DNA of 64,000 bases from Paraburkholderia oxyphila NBRC 105797 (GTDB taxonomy: Bacteria > Pseudomonadota > Gammaproteobacteria > Burkholderiales > Burkholderiaceae): NCBI RefSeq assembly GCF_000685075.1, contig NZ_BAYD01000037.1, positions 1 through 64,000 of the forward strand, written 5' to 3'. Position numbers and translations under genes: made by a program. Below are positions 63,687-64,000 of the stretch, piece after piece. Numbering within the stretch: position 1 is the first letter of the stretch; every line of letters begins with the position of its first letter. The notes below the pieces were generated by a model that did not search any database, had not been told where the DNA came from, and saw nothing but the letters and a program-made list of their open reading frames with translations.

Positions 63687-64000
63687 CGGTTGAGGCTGGG
63701 TACGTGAGCGGGGTCGCCCGACATGCAGGCGAGGCGCCCGGGAGGCGCCCTGAGAGCGTTGTGGAACGATTTCGAGGCGCGATTCTCGCCGACAGACACA
63801 TTTTCGAGAGTCGGCACGGTAGAATAGCGGCAACCTGTTGGATAAGCAATTGCAGTGCAACCACGCCAAATCGTAGCCCAACGCGGCTCAATCAGGCGTC
63901 AACTTGCAGCGATTTTGCATAATTTCGCGTAATCGCGTGCATCTTCGTGCTTTTCCTTGCTCCGGATGCAGGCCCCCAAAGCGGCGGCGATTGCTTCTCC
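63687..64000. other. Right-edge region, no gene recognised
   Basis: This 314-base stretch should hold the ppsR promoter and perhaps that of a plus-strand gene beyond the window. TAGAAT at 63820-63825 and a small dyad, TTGCA-G-TGCAA at 63850-63860, are the only elements noted. Confidence 0.4.

Overview
The window is a GC-rich, densely packed stretch of core chromosome. Gene order and protein sequences point to Burkholderiaceae (Burkholderia, Paraburkholderia or Caballeronia type), most likely the main chromosome. The strongest indicators are the runs map-glnD / rpsB-tsf-pyrH-frr-uppS-cdsA-dxr-rseP-bamA-ompH-lpxD-fabZ-lpxA-lpxB-rnhB and smc-zipA-ligA-def, a dapC-dapD-dapE-prmB run with an ArsC-like gene inserted, and a split glyoxylate locus. 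I see no tRNA, rRNA, insertion sequence, prophage, CRISPR array or defence island.

Region 1-10 kb: a GNAT acetyltransferase, an AraC-type regulator, a gamma-glutamylcyclotransferase-like protein, then the glyoxylate shunt. Malate synthase lies downstream of a type II HAD dehalogenase on the minus strand. A LysR regulator is divergent from that pair and a universal stress protein follows. Isocitrate lyase has its own AT-rich upstream region carrying two palindromes. A DEAD-box RNA helicase with a long Gly/Arg/Asn tail comes next.

Region 10.5-23.4 kb: acyl-CoA-binding protein; tsaB-rimI-UDG-DUF1853 as an overlapping operon; thiD and lplT on the minus strand; alr-radA; a small Burkholderia-type hypothetical gene; a class III CoA transferase; and a YheS-like ABC-F ATPase.

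Region 23.5-32 kb: glutathione peroxidase, cardiolipin synthase, and the lysine/peptidoglycan precursor operon dapC-dapD-arsC-like-dapE-prmB, followed by a DMT-family exporter.

Region 32-46 kb: smc, zipA, ligA and def, which serve chromosome organisation, division and repair. On the minus strand are map, glnD and an RluF-like pseudouridine synthase whose N-terminal half is a 23-residue Arg/Asp/Glu/Gly repeat array.

Region 46-64 kb: the translation and envelope operon. rpsB has a good sigma70-type promoter and a long leader that contains a possible 18-codon upstream reading frame. After tsf, pyrH and frr come isoprenoid and phospholipid genes (uppS, cdsA, dxr), outer-membrane biogenesis (rseP, bamA, ompH/skp) and lipid A synthesis (lpxD, fabZ, lpxA, lpxB), then rnhB and a SpoU methyltransferase. 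The window ends with the PEP synthase regulator ppsR on the minus strand.

Most genes belong to recognised families. The less ordinary content is in regulatory DNA and low-complexity protein segments: the rpsB leader, a LysR-type box in the glyoxylate divergent region, palindromes upstream of aceA, short tandem repeats in intergenic DNA, and the RluF-like repeat domain. I did not find convincing evidence of a wholly new system.
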